Assembly: GCF_015278315.1 (NCBI RefSeq)
Contig: NZ_JADIJE010000015.1
Location: 1 to 64,000, forward strand
Direction: 5' to 3'
DNA length: 64,000 bases
From: Microbacterium ureisolvens
GTDB lineage: Bacteria > Actinomycetota > Actinomycetes > Actinomycetales > Microbacteriaceae
Within the stretch, counting starts at the first letter, position 1. Every line of letters begins with the position of its first letter. Below the pieces are notes generated by a model, which ran no database searches, had not been told where the DNA came from, and saw nothing but the letters and a program-made list of their open reading frames with translations. This document shows, piece after piece, positions 16,323 through 25,855 of this stretch. Made by a program: the position numbers and the translations under genes.

Positions 16323-17188
16323 TCCCCGAAGCCGGAACCGTCATCACCTATCCGGCGGGCGACACCGCATCGCGCGGCACGGTCGTCCACGTGGCCGACG
16401 CCGGGGCCGGACGCACCGCCGTCGTGCTCGATCGGACCGCCTTCCACCCCGTCGACACCGCCTGGCCCGACCAGCCCGCCGACCGCGGTGCGCTGCGGAT
16501 CGGCGGAACGGCGATCGAGGTGGTCGACGCGGTCGTCGGCGCCACCCAGGGCGACGAGCTCGTGCTCGGCGCCGACGTGCCGGTGCGCACCGGCACCGAG
16601 GGGTGGACGTTCGTCGTCGCCCACATCGTCGAGGGCGACGCCCCCGTCGCCGAGGGCGACACCGTCGAGGTGACGGTCGACCCCGACCACCGGGCGGCTC
16701 TGTCGGCCGGGCACACCGCCTGCCACCTCGCCTCCCTCGCGCTGGACGCCGCGCTGGCCGGCGCCTGGCGCAAGGACGCCCCCACCGACGCCCTGGGTGC
16801 GCCCGCCTTCGACGCCCTCGCGATCCAGCAGTCGCGGATCGTGCCCGACGGCTCCCGCGACGCGTACCGCATCGGCAAGTCGCTGCGCCGCAAGGGCTTC
16901 GATCCGTCCGTGCTCGACGACCTCGTCGGGCTCGCCGCGCGCGTCGACGCGCAGCTGGCCGCCTGGATCGCAGGCGGCGGCACCGTGCGCATCGACCCCG
17001 ACGGCGACACCCTCGCCGACCGGCGGACCTGGGTGTGCGAGCTCCCGGGGGCCGACGCGCGCATCCCGTGCGGGGGCACGCACGTCGCCTCGCTCGGCGA
17101 CCTCTCGGCCGCCACCGTGTCGTTCACCAGGACCGAGGTCGAGGGCGGCCTCGAGCTGGTCATGACCACGACCGTGGAGCGCGCCTGA
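16319..17188 (+). CDS. AlaX-like alanyl-tRNA editing / threonyl-alanyl SAD-domain protein
   Basis: 289 aa protein related to the editing half of alanyl-tRNA synthetase, which would hydrolyse mischarged Ser/Gly-tRNA(Ala) in trans. The metal site is seen as GHTACHLASLALD (HxxxH) and, in the SAD domain, IPCGGTHVASLGDL (CxxxH). The N-terminal 100 residues form the beta-barrel domain; no synthetase catalytic domain is present. The GTG at 16319 overlaps the SDR stop (GTGA), so translation is coupled, and ung follows 1 bp after its stop. Confidence 0.85.
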   Translation: MIPEAGTVITYPAGDTASRGTVVHVADAGAGRTAVVLDRTAFHPVDTAWPDQPADRGALRIGGTAIEVVDAVVGATQGDELVLGADVPVRTGTEGWTFVVAHIVEGDAPVAEGDTVEVTVDPDHRAALSAGHTACHLASLALDAALAGAWRKDAPTDALGAPAFDALAIQQSRIVPDGSRDAYRIGKSLRRKGFDPSVLDDLVGLAARVDAQLAAWIAGGGTVRIDPDGDTLADRRTWVCELPGADARIPCGGTHVASLGDLSAATVSFTRTEVEGGLELVMTTTVERA

Positions 17189-17189
17189 G

Positions 17190-17903
17190 ATGGCGATGAC
17201 CCTGCCCGAGCTCGCCGACGCGGGTCTGCTCGATCCCGAGTGGTCCGCCGCGCTGGCCCCGGTCGCCCCCGACATCGCGGCGCTCGGCGAGCGCCTGCGC
17301 GCAGAGGTGGCCGCCGGGCGCCACTACCTCCCGGCGGGCGACCGCGTGCTGCGGGCCTTTCAGCGCCCGCTGCCCGACGTCAAGGTGCTGATCGTCGGCC
17401 AGGATCCGTATCCGACCCCGGGCCACCCCATCGGCCTGTCGTTCGCCGTCGACGTCCACGTGCGACCGCTGCCGCGGAGTCTCGCCAACATCTACCAGGA
17501 GCTCGAGGCCGACCTCGGCATCCCGCGAGCGGGCCACGGCGACCTGTCGGCGTGGAGCGATCAGGGCGTCATGCTCCTCAACCGCGTGCTGACCGTGGCG
17601 CCCGGGGCACCGGCATCCCATCGCGGCTGGGGCTGGGAGAAGGTCACCGAGCACGCCATCCGCACCCTCGTCGCCCGGGACCGGCCCCTCGTGGCGATCC
17701 TGTGGGGGAGGGATGCCGCGAACCTGCGGCCGATGCTGGGCTCGACGCCGATCATCGAGTCGGCCCATCCCTCGCCGCTGTCGGCGAGCCGCGGCTTCTT
17801 CGGCTCGCGTCCGTTCTCGCGGGCGAACGACCTGCTCGCCCGTCAGGGCGCCGAACCCGTCGACTGGCGGCTGCCCGAGGCGGTCGTCCCTCTGACCCCC
17901 TGA
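17190..17903 (+). CDS. ung: uracil-DNA glycosylase
   Basis: Base-excision repair enzyme that removes uracil from DNA. 237 aa, family 1. The water-activating loop reads VLIVGQDPYPTPGHPIGLSF with the catalytic Asp, the uracil pocket LLNRVLTVAPGAPASHRGWG, and the DNA-intercalating loop HPSPLSASRGFFGSRPFSR with the catalytic His. The ATG at 17190 lies 1 bp after the AlaX stop; a second ATG two codons later is possible. It is in the compact SDR-AlaX-ung-GNAT run. Confidence 0.96.
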   Translation: MAMTLPELADAGLLDPEWSAALAPVAPDIAALGERLRAEVAAGRHYLPAGDRVLRAFQRPLPDVKVLIVGQDPYPTPGHPIGLSFAVDVHVRPLPRSLANIYQELEADLGIPRAGHGDLSAWSDQGVMLLNRVLTVAPGAPASHRGWGWEKVTEHAIRTLVARDRPLVAILWGRDAANLRPMLGSTPIIESAHPSPLSASRGFFGSRPFSRANDLLARQGAEPVDWRLPEAVVPLTP

Positions 17904-17917
17904 CTCCGGGAGGATCC

Positions 17918-18541
17918 ATGCTCGAAGAGGAATACGAGAAGGACCGCCGTCGGCTGCCGCGGCACCTGCAGCGCCAGCCCGAGCGCGAGCGGCCCTTCGC
18001 CTTCGCCATCCGGCCGGTCGAGGATCGCGACATCCCCGACATCCGCGAGATCTACAACTACTACGTCACCAACTCGGTCGTGACCTTCGACGAGGACACG
18101 TGGTCGGTCGGGCAGTGGCGCAAGAAGCGCGACCACCTGGCCAAGCTGGGGCTTCCGTTCCTGGTCGCGGAGTCGCCGAGCGGACAGATCCTCGGCTACG
18201 CGCTGGTGCAGCCGATGTCGAGCAAGTCCGCCTACCGGTTCTCCGTGGAGAACTCGATCTACCTGGGGCAGGCGGCGACCGGCAAGGGCCTCGGGCGGGC
18301 CTTGCTGGAGGCACTCATCGACGCCTGCGAGGCGGCCGGCATCCGCGAGATGGTCGCCGTCATCAGCGACAAGGGCGCTGAGGGCTCGATCGCGCTGCAC
18401 GAGAAGCTCGGCTTCGTCGAGGTCGGACGCATGGGGCGGGTCGGCTTCAAGTTCGACCGCTGGCTCGGCACGATCTACATGCAGAAGAGCCTCAAGCCGT
18501 CGAAGAAGAAGGGACTGCTCGGCCGCGCGGCCGGCGGGTAG
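17918..18541 (+). CDS. GNAT N-acetyltransferase, phosphinothricin-acetyltransferase-like
   Basis: Acetyl-CoA-dependent N-acetyltransferase of 207 aa. After a basic 25-residue N-terminal tail, IRPVEDRDIPDIREIYNYYV and VVTFDEDTWSV match the PAT/Bar-type subgroup, and the acetyl-CoA loop is AATGKGLGRALLEALIDACE; later GSIALHEKLGFVEVGRMGRV is typical. The substrate is unknown (an amino-acid analogue or free amine is likely from the subgroup). A GGGAGG ribosome binding site precedes the ATG at 17918. A lysine-rich C-terminus (KPSKKKGLLGR) is unusual. Confidence 0.88.
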   Translation: MLEEEYEKDRRRLPRHLQRQPERERPFAFAIRPVEDRDIPDIREIYNYYVTNSVVTFDEDTWSVGQWRKKRDHLAKLGLPFLVAESPSGQILGYALVQPMSSKSAYRFSVENSIYLGQAATGKGLGRALLEALIDACEAAGIREMVAVISDKGAEGSIALHEKLGFVEVGRMGRVGFKFDRWLGTIYMQKSLKPSKKKGLLGRAAGG

Positions 18542-18589
18542 CCCACAGGCGAGAAGGCGCTTGCCGTAGCGGAACGTGACCCGCGCCGC

Positions 18590-18595
18590 TATCGT
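18590..18595 (+). promoter_or_regulatory. -10 box TATCGT of the LPxTG protein gene
   Basis: TATCGT, 7 nt, GTG at 18603; supports 18603 as the start rather than 18576. Confidence 0.5.
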
Positions 18596-18602
18596 GTGGC
18601 CC

Positions 18603-21600
18603 GTGCGCCCCCGCCGATCCCTCGCCCGGACCGCCGCGGCCGTTTCGACGGCAGCGCTGCTGGTCGCGTGCGGACTCGTCGTCGGCGCCGCTCCCGCGAA
18701 CGCCGCGGTGCCCGCCGACAACCCCTCGATCCCCCGCCAATGCGGGCTCGGGGTGACCCTCGTTCTGGATGCCTCGGGCTCGGTGCAGTCCTCCAACGCG
18801 GTCGGGTCCGTCCGGACCGCCGCGGACGCGTTCCTGGATGCGTTCACCGACACCGGATCGACGGCGCGCGTGCTGCAGTTCGCGACCTTCTCGGAGCAGC
18901 TCGCCCCACGGACGATCGTGGACGGCGCGAGCCTGGGAGGAGGCGGCGTGCTGGCGGACGCCGTCGCCGGCTACTACAACCCGATCCCGCCGCGGCCGTC
19001 GGGCTCGACCATCCACCGCTTCAACGGGGGAAGCATCTCCAACCCCGCGAGCTACACCACGTCCAACTCCAGCAACCAGTACACCAACTGGCAGCAGGTG
19101 CTCGATGACACCTCCGCCGATGCGGGCGACTACGTCATCTTCATCACCGACGGCGATCCGACGGCGTACGACTTCGGTGAGGCCGGCGACCCGTTCCCCG
19201 CACCCGACGTCGCCGTCGGCACCGACCGGACCGCGGCGTCTGCGGCCGAGACGCTCGACCGCGCCGTCACCAGCGCCAACGTCGTCAAGGCGAGCGGGGC
19301 GAGAGTGCTGGCGCTGGGCGTGGGCGAAGCACTCCAGAACTCCGCAAGCGTGCAGAGGCTGACGCAGGTCTCCGGGCCGGAGGTCGTCGACGACATGGCG
19401 GACTTCGACGTCGAGACGACGGATGTCGCCCTGGTGCGCGACTTCGACCAGCTCGCCGACGCCGTACGAACCCTCGTGCTCGACCTCTGCTCGCCCTCAT
19501 TGACGATCCGCAAGCTCGCACAGTCCGCCGACGATGCAGCCTACGTCCCTGCCGAGGGATGGGACATGACCGTCACGCCCACGGTGGCCGGCGGTTCGTT
19601 CGACTGGGTGCTGCCCAGCGGCGCCGCCGGTCCCTCGTCGACGGTGTCGACCAACGCCGATGGATTCGCCCAGTTCCAATGGGAGCCGGATCCGGGTGAT
19701 GCGCTCAGCGATGCCGACGTGGTCGAGACGATGGAGCCCGATTTCCTGCCCGGCCGCCCAGGGCCCGACAACGACTACCGGTGCGAGTTCCGCGATGCCG
19801 AGGGCAACCTGAGGATCGTCGAAGGCGAGCTCGAGGAGGACGACGCGACGGCGAGCTTCTCCCTGACGGGCATCGCGGCGGAGATCGGCACGTGCTCGGT
19901 GTTCAACTCGTTCGACTACCAGTCCGCGATCGCTCTCGAGAAGGTGAACTCGCCGACGGTGGTGCGCGGCGATCTCGATGGCGGAGCCCTCGTGACGTCC
20001 ACCTATACGGCGACGAACCCTGGGAACGCCCCGCTCGCGCAGGTAGAGCTGACCGACGATCAGTGCGACGACGTGACGGCCGTGACGGCGCCGGGCGGCG
20101 ATCTCAACGTCGGGGACGCCGACCAGGACACGCTCCTCGACCCGGGTGAGGAGTGGCTGTTCACGTGCGGCCGGAATCTGAACGCCTCCGCCGGAGCGCC
20201 CGGCCCGCAGACCATCGAGAACGTGGCAACCGTGTCGGGCGTCGATCCCACGGGCGCCTATCGATTCGCGACCGCCACCGCCGAGGTCGACCTCTACGTG
20301 CCGCTGATCACTCTCGACAAGCTCGCGAACGGCGCTGACGAGGTGACGGTCGTCCCCGGCACGACCGTCACCTACACGTACCGCGCCGAGAACGTCGGAG
20401 AGACGAGCCTGTCCGGCATCGTCATCGCCGACGACACGCCGCCCTGCGAGACTCCGGTGCGAGGGGCCGACGATCCCGGAGACGGAGACGACGTCATGGC
20501 GGTCGGCGAGGTGTGGACGTGGTCGTGCGACTCCGCAGTCTCGGAATCCGTCATCAACGTCGCCACCGTCGCGGGGACACCGCTCAATCCGGATTCCGGC
20601 GTCGCGTTCCCCGAACCCAACCCGCCCGTGTCGGCCACGGACGAAGCGTCGGTGGAGGTCACGACGCCGGAGCTCCTGCTCGTCAAGACCGTCGACCAGA
20701 ATCTCGTCTTCCCAGGCACGACGGTCGACTACACCTACGAGGCGACCAACACCAGCGTCGATCCGGCGGTGGATCTGCGCAACGACACCGGAGTGGGGGC
20801 ATGGGTGACCGACGACACCTGCCCCGGTGTCGCGCAGACCCTCGCGGGCGGCTTCAACGTGGGCGACGTGAACACCGACGGCCTCATGAACCCTGGCGAG
20901 ACGTGGCAGTTCACATGTTCGATGCCGATCTCCGACACCACCGTCAACACCGCGGAGATCATCGCCCAGCCGCTGATCGCGGGGGAGGAGGCGGGGGCGG
21001 AACTGGTGCGGACAGACCAGGCGCTCGTGGAGGTGATCACCCCCGCCATCGATCTGCGCAAGCTCGCCGTGCGCGGCGTCGTCCTGGACCCCGATGCGAC
21101 GCCCGTCGCCGGCCCCGACGTGCCGGATGTCCGCCCGGCCGAGTACGTGTACGCCGTCCGCAACACCGGCCAGGCTCCGCTGCGGGATGTGGTCCTCGGC
21201 GACGACAAGTGCGCGCCGGTGACGCTCCTCGGGGGAGACGAAGGCGACGACGGCATCCTCGCGGTCGGAGAGACCTGGGCCTACGAGTGCGCGACGGTGC
21301 TCGAGCGGCAGCAGGGAACGCCGCCGCCGCTCGGCGCCGAGTCGTCCCTGGTGAACAACACCGCGACGGTCACGGCGACCCCCTACCTGCCCACCGCCCC
21401 GGGGGTCGAGGGGGAACAGGTTCAGGACAGCGATCTCGCGCAGGTGCTGGTGACCGAGCCCTCCCTCGTCCTCACGAAGACTCCTTCCGCGCCGGTGGTG
21501 CGGCCTGGGGACACCGTGACCTACACGTTCGCGGTGACGAACACCGGTGACGTCGGGCTCGATCCGATCGCGATCAACGACGACAAGTGCGTCGACATCG

Positions 21601-22733
21601 AGTTCGTGGGCGGCGACCTTCGCCAGAACGGTCTGATCGACGGCGCGAACGGCGTGGACGGTGTCATCCTCACTCAGCCGGAGACGTGGACCTTCACGTG
21701 TTCGAGGGTCATCGAGATGCCGCCGGACGGGGCGGACGCCGATGAGAACGTCGCCACGGTGACCGCGTTCGGCACCCTCGGCAACGTCTACGGGGCGGAC
21801 GCGTCGGCGACGGTCACCGTGATCGATCCCGCGATCCGACTGGAGAAGGCGGTGAGCGAGGTGCTCGTCCCCGCGGGGACCACCGTCGACTACAGCTTCG
21901 ATGTCACCAACGTGGGTCGCAGCCCGGTCGCAGCCGACGACGTGCTCGCGCAGATCAGCCTGAGCGACGTGAGCCTGCCCGCCAATCCCGCGTGCGCGAA
22001 CCCGGTCTTCGTCGGCGGGGACGACGACGGCGACGGACTGCTCGCCCGCGAACCTGCCGAGGTCTGGCATCACGAGTGCTCGGGGGTGATCACGGAGCAG
22101 ACCGTGGACCTCGCGGGGGTCGCCGGTGTCGGTGGCACGACATTCGGACTGGAGATCCCGGTGTACGACTTCGACGCCGAGGTCGTGCAGCCGTTCCATC
22201 CGGCCCTGACGATCGAGAAGAGCGCGACTCCGACCCTGGTGGTGGCCCCCGGCGGGAACGTGACGTATGGCTACGCCGTCCGCAACACCGGCGACGTGCC
22301 GCTCGCGAACGTCGCCGAGACGATCCAGGATGACCGCTGCGCGCCGCTGACCTATCTCTCCGGAGACCTCGACGAAGACGGTCTGCTCGACACCCCCACG
22401 AGCATCTTCGAGGACGCCGCCGACGAGACGTGGCTCTTCTCGTGCACGGCCTTCATCGCCGAGGACACCGTGAACACCGTGATCGTCACCGGGTCCCCGG
22501 TGGACGCCGGCGGCGTGCCGCTGTGCGGTGCGGCGGACGCGCAAGCTCTCGCCCGGGTACTCGAGCCCTGCGATGTCTCGGCCACGGACACCGCGACGGT
22601 GACGGTGGCCGCGCCGCTGCCGCCGACGGGCGCGAGCGCGCCGTGGACCGCGCTGTGGGTCGCGGTGGCGACCATGCTCGGCGGGTTCGTGCTGTGGATG
22701 TGGGGCAGGGGGCGGCGGGCGGCGCGTCGCTGA
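18603..22733 (+). CDS. LPxTG-anchored VWA-domain surface protein with seven DUF11-like repeats
   Basis: Cell-wall-anchored surface protein of 1376 aa. Signal peptide at residues 1-35 (ALLVACGLVVGAAPANA), then a von Willebrand factor A domain to about residue 295 with a metal-ion site VLDASGSVQSS (DxSxS) and FITDGDP. A prealbumin-like segment follows, then seven repeats of 110-150 residues, each opening like LEKAVSEVLVPAGTTVDYSF and containing GDxDxDGLLxxxE, a calcium-loop-like motif. The C-terminus is LPPTGASAPWTALW, a hydrophobic helix and GRGRRAARR: a sortase signal. No sortase gene is in the window. The GTG at 18603 is chosen for its leaderless spacing and signal peptide. An adhesin or pilus-like role is inference. 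Confidence 0.9.
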   Translation: MRPRRSLARTAAAVSTAALLVACGLVVGAAPANAAVPADNPSIPRQCGLGVTLVLDASGSVQSSNAVGSVRTAADAFLDAFTDTGSTARVLQFATFSEQLAPRTIVDGASLGGGGVLADAVAGYYNPIPPRPSGSTIHRFNGGSISNPASYTTSNSSNQYTNWQQVLDDTSADAGDYVIFITDGDPTAYDFGEAGDPFPAPDVAVGTDRTAASAAETLDRAVTSANVVKASGARVLALGVGEALQNSASVQRLTQVSGPEVVDDMADFDVETTDVALVRDFDQLADAVRTLVLDLCSPSLTIRKLAQSADDAAYVPAEGWDMTVTPTVAGGSFDWVLPSGAAGPSSTVSTNADGFAQFQWEPDPGDALSDADVVETMEPDFLPGRPGPDNDYRCEFRDAEGNLRIVEGELEEDDATASFSLTGIAAEIGTCSVFNSFDYQSAIALEKVNSPTVVRGDLDGGALVTSTYTATNPGNAPLAQVELTDDQCDDVTAVTAPGGDLNVGDADQDTLLDPGEEWLFTCGRNLNASAGAPGPQTIENVATVSGVDPTGAYRFATATAEVDLYVPLITLDKLANGADEVTVVPGTTVTYTYRAENVGETSLSGIVIADDTPPCETPVRGADDPGDGDDVMAVGEVWTWSCDSAVSESVINVATVAGTPLNPDSGVAFPEPNPPVSATDEASVEVTTPELLLVKTVDQNLVFPGTTVDYTYEATNTSVDPAVDLRNDTGVGAWVTDDTCPGVAQTLAGGFNVGDVNTDGLMNPGETWQFTCSMPISDTTVNTAEIIAQPLIAGEEAGAELVRTDQALVEVITPAIDLRKLAVRGVVLDPDATPVAGPDVPDVRPAEYVYAVRNTGQAPLRDVVLGDDKCAPVTLLGGDEGDDGILAVGETWAYECATVLERQQGTPPPLGAESSLVNNTATVTATPYLPTAPGVEGEQVQDSDLAQVLVTEPSLVLTKTPSAPVVRPGDTVTYTFAVTNTGDVGLDPIAINDDKCVDIEFVGGDLRQNGLIDGANGVDGVILTQPETWTFTCSRVIEMPPDGADADENVATVTAFGTLGNVYGADASATVTVIDPAIRLEKAVSEVLVPAGTTVDYSFDVTNVGRSPVAADDVLAQISLSDVSLPANPACANPVFVGGDDDGDGLLAREPAEVWHHECSGVITEQTVDLAGVAGVGGTTFGLEIPVYDFDAEVVQPFHPALTIEKSATPTLVVAPGGNVTYGYAVRNTGDVPLANVAETIQDDRCAPLTYLSGDLDEDGLLDTPTSIFEDAADETWLFSCTAFIAEDTVNTVIVTGSPVDAGGVPLCGAADAQALARVLEPCDVSATDTATVTVAAPLPPTGASAPWTALWVAVATMLGGFVLWMWGRGRRAARR

Positions 22734-22761
22734 GGTCAGCGCCCGGCGCATCCCTGGCCGT

Positions 22762-23118
22762 TCAGCGTCCCGCGCGCTCTGATCCGGGGCTCTGCCGGCT
22801 CCAGTCGCGTACGGCGTCGACGAGCTCGCGCCACGCGCCGACGACGTCTTGATCGGGCAGTTCGGCCTCCCGGGCGTCGGCTCCCGACCATGTCGCCCGG
22901 ATCCACCACACGAAGCCGTCGGCGATCGGCTCGGCGGGAGGCGGTTCGTCCCAGGGGCAGCGGTCGATGAGCGAGATCCACTCGGATGCCTCCGCCGCCG
23001 GTGGCTGCGCCGACCACCGGCGCGTGATGCCGGCGATCCCGCCGGTGCGCGCGACGTCGACCTCCACCGCCGGCGGTCGGGCGGCCGCCTCAGTGCTCGC
23101 TTCGGGTTTGTGAGTCAT
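22762..23118 (-). CDS. emfourin-like inhibitor of protealysin
   Basis: 118 aa. The core VARTGGIAGITRRWSA followed by FVWWIRATW resembles emfourin, the protein inhibitor encoded beside protealysin-type M4 proteases in enterobacteria and actinobacteria. The N-terminus has a roughly 20-residue Ala/Pro extension. No signal peptide is seen, matching the cytoplasmic or non-classical location of the protease partner. The ATG at 23118 lies inside the 3' end of the protease gene (29-bp overlap), so the two are translated from one message. Family assignment is by motif and neighbour. Confidence 0.8.
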   Translation of the reverse strand: MTHKPEASTEAAARPPAVEVDVARTGGIAGITRRWSAQPPAAEASEWISLIDRCPWDEPPPAEPIADGFVWWIRATWSGADAREAELPDQDVVGAWRELVDAVRDWSRQSPGSERAGR

Positions 23119-24166
23119 CCGGGATCACGCCGACGCCCGTCCACCCGGCGCGGACGGCGTCGACCTCCTCCGAGTTCTCACCGTACTCCGACACCGCGGC
23201 CGAGAGGGTGGCGCGGGCGAACATGGAGAAGTCTGCCGTCGACGACAGCGTGCCCCCGGTGAGCGTGCGGTACCAGATGAGCCCGGCGCGCTCCCAGGCG
23301 CGGCCGCCCAAAGCGGACGCCGTGAGGTAGAACGCGTGGTTGGGGATGCCGGAGTTGATGTGCACGCCGCCGTTGTCGTCGCGGGTGTGGACGAAGTCGC
23401 GCATGTGCGCGGGCTGCGGGTCCTTGCCCAGCACATCGTCGTCATACGCCGTGCCGGGCTCGGCGAGCGACCGCAGAGCGCGCCCTTGCACGGCGTCGGT
23501 GAAGATGCCCTCGCCGATCAGCCAGGTCGCGGCGTCGGCGGTCTGACCCTCGTGGTGCTGTTCGGCGAGCGCGCCGAAGACGTCGGCGACGGACTCGTTG
23601 AGCGCTCCGGACTGCCCGCGGTAGAGCAGGCCGCCCTCGTCTTCGATCACGCCGTGGGCGAGCTCGTGCGCGATGACGCTGAGCGAGCCGGTGAAGCCGA
23701 CGAAGACCTCGCCGTCGCCGTCGCCGAAGACCATGCGCTCGCCGTTCCAGAAGGCGTTGTCGTAGTCGCGGCCGTAGTGGACCGTGGCCAGCAGTGAGCT
23801 CCCCGAGCCGTCGATGCTGTCGCGCGCGTACGCGTCCCACCAGAAGTCGAAGGTGAAGCCCAGACCGTCGAACGCCTCGTCGACGGCCGCGTCGCCGGTG
23901 GCGGGGTCGTCTTCGCCTCGCGCCGGCACGCCGGGGAGCACCTCGCGCTGCTGGGCGTCGGAGATCTCGCGGTCAGGTGCGGGCGTCGCCTCGGCGACCA
24001 GTGTGCCCGGCTCCTGGATCGACAGGCGCAGCCGGGAGCGCACCGGGCGGTACTCGCGGGGGGCGGCGAGCGTCGACCGCGCCGCCTCGGCCGCGCGGGC
24101 CCACCCTTCCTCCTGCACGGCGGCGATACGGGCGAGCAGGTAGGGCGGGACGATTCCGGGGGCCAT
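23090..24166 (-). CDS. protealysin-like M4 metallopeptidase
   Basis: Zinc endopeptidase of the thermolysin family, 358 aa. It has a short propeptide starting APGIVPPYLLARIA, the PPxL motif of protealysin-like precursors, instead of a long FTP/PepSY propeptide and signal peptide. The zinc site is VIAHELAHGVIE with ALNESVADVFGALAE supplying the third ligand, and the C-terminal domain has NGGVHINSGIPNHAFYL with the catalytic His further on. Export, if any, is non-classical. The ATG at 24166 is 6 nt from TAGGTT, so leaderless. It overlaps the emfourin gene, giving a protease-inhibitor operon. Confidence 0.93.
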   Translation of the reverse strand: MAPGIVPPYLLARIAAVQEEGWARAAEAARSTLAAPREYRPVRSRLRLSIQEPGTLVAEATPAPDREISDAQQREVLPGVPARGEDDPATGDAAVDEAFDGLGFTFDFWWDAYARDSIDGSGSSLLATVHYGRDYDNAFWNGERMVFGDGDGEVFVGFTGSLSVIAHELAHGVIEDEGGLLYRGQSGALNESVADVFGALAEQHHEGQTADAATWLIGEGIFTDAVQGRALRSLAEPGTAYDDDVLGKDPQPAHMRDFVHTRDDNGGVHINSGIPNHAFYLTASALGGRAWERAGLIWYRTLTGGTLSSTADFSMFARATLSAAVSEYGENSEEVDAVRAGWTGVGVIPDDSQTRSEH

Positions 24167-24172
24167 GCATCG

Positions 24173-24178
24173 AACCTA
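24173..24178 (-). promoter_or_regulatory. -10 box TAGGTT of the protealysin gene
   Basis: On the minus strand TAGGTT is followed by 6 nt and the ATG at 24166. Confidence 0.5.
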
Positions 24179-24218
24179 TCGGCGGCCGCCGACGCCGAGC
24201 GGCGCCGCTCCGGAGCCC

Positions 24219-25024
<806 letters not shown>

Positions 25025-25028
<4 letters not shown>

Positions 25029-25855
25029 ACCGCGCCTCCCGGCCCCTCGTGCGAGACGTCCGGCGCGTCGCTGCGACCCACGGGCCGCCAGAGTGTGGCG
25101 GTCGCGTCGCGGAGCAGTTCCTGCGTGACGACGGATGCCGGGGCCGAAAGCAGCTGAGACACCGGCGCCTGCTCCACCACCCTTCCGTGCTCCAGCACGA
25201 CGCCGTGCGTGGCGATCTGCGACAGCACCGCGAGGTCGTGCGTGATGAACACGAGCGACATGCCGTCGTCCCTTGCCAGCGACTGCAGCAGCTCGAGGAT
25301 CTCGGCCTGGATGGTCACGTCGAGCGCCGTCGTCGGCTCGTCGGCGATCAGCAGGCGCGGACGGCACGCGAGGGCCATCGCGATCGCGACGCGCTGGCGC
25401 TGGCCCCCCGAGAGCTGGTGCGAGTAGCGAGCGACGATGCGCTGCGGGTCGGGGAGCGCGACGCGATCCGCCTCCTGGATGGCCCGGGTCGCGGCATCCC
25501 GCTTCGACAGCCCTTCGTGGATCCGGATGGACTCGGCGATCTGGCGGCCCACGGTGCGGATGGGGTTGAGAGCGGTCCGCGGCTCCTGGAAGACGATGCC
25601 GATCTCGTCGCCGCGCAGTTCCGCGAGCTCGCGGTCGGACAGCCCCAGGATCTCGCGGCCGTTCCAGCGGATGCTCCCGCTCGCCGCGGCTCCGTCGGGG
25701 AGGAGCCCGAGGACCGCGAGCGCGGTCAGCGACTTGCCCGATCCGGACTCGCCGATGAGACCGACGCGGGCGCCGTCGGGGACGTCGAACGAGACGCCGT
25801 CGACGACGACCCGATCGCCGATGACGATCGTGAGGTCGCGCACTTCGAGGCTCAC
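25025..25855 (-). CDS. oligopeptide/dipeptide ABC transporter ATP-binding protein (DppD/OppD-like)
   Basis: 276 aa ATPase pairing with the preceding entry to power the importer. Walker A GESGSGKSLTALAVLGLLP, Q-loop IVFQEPRTALNPIRTVGRQI, signature LSGGQRQRVAIAMAL, Walker B LLIADEPTTALDVTIQ, switch FITHDLAVLSQI. The typical C-terminal Cys-rich Fe-S extension of OppD is absent. The GTG at 25855 overlaps the permease stop (GTGA) and gives the standard start SLEVRDLTIVIG. Confidence 0.92.
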
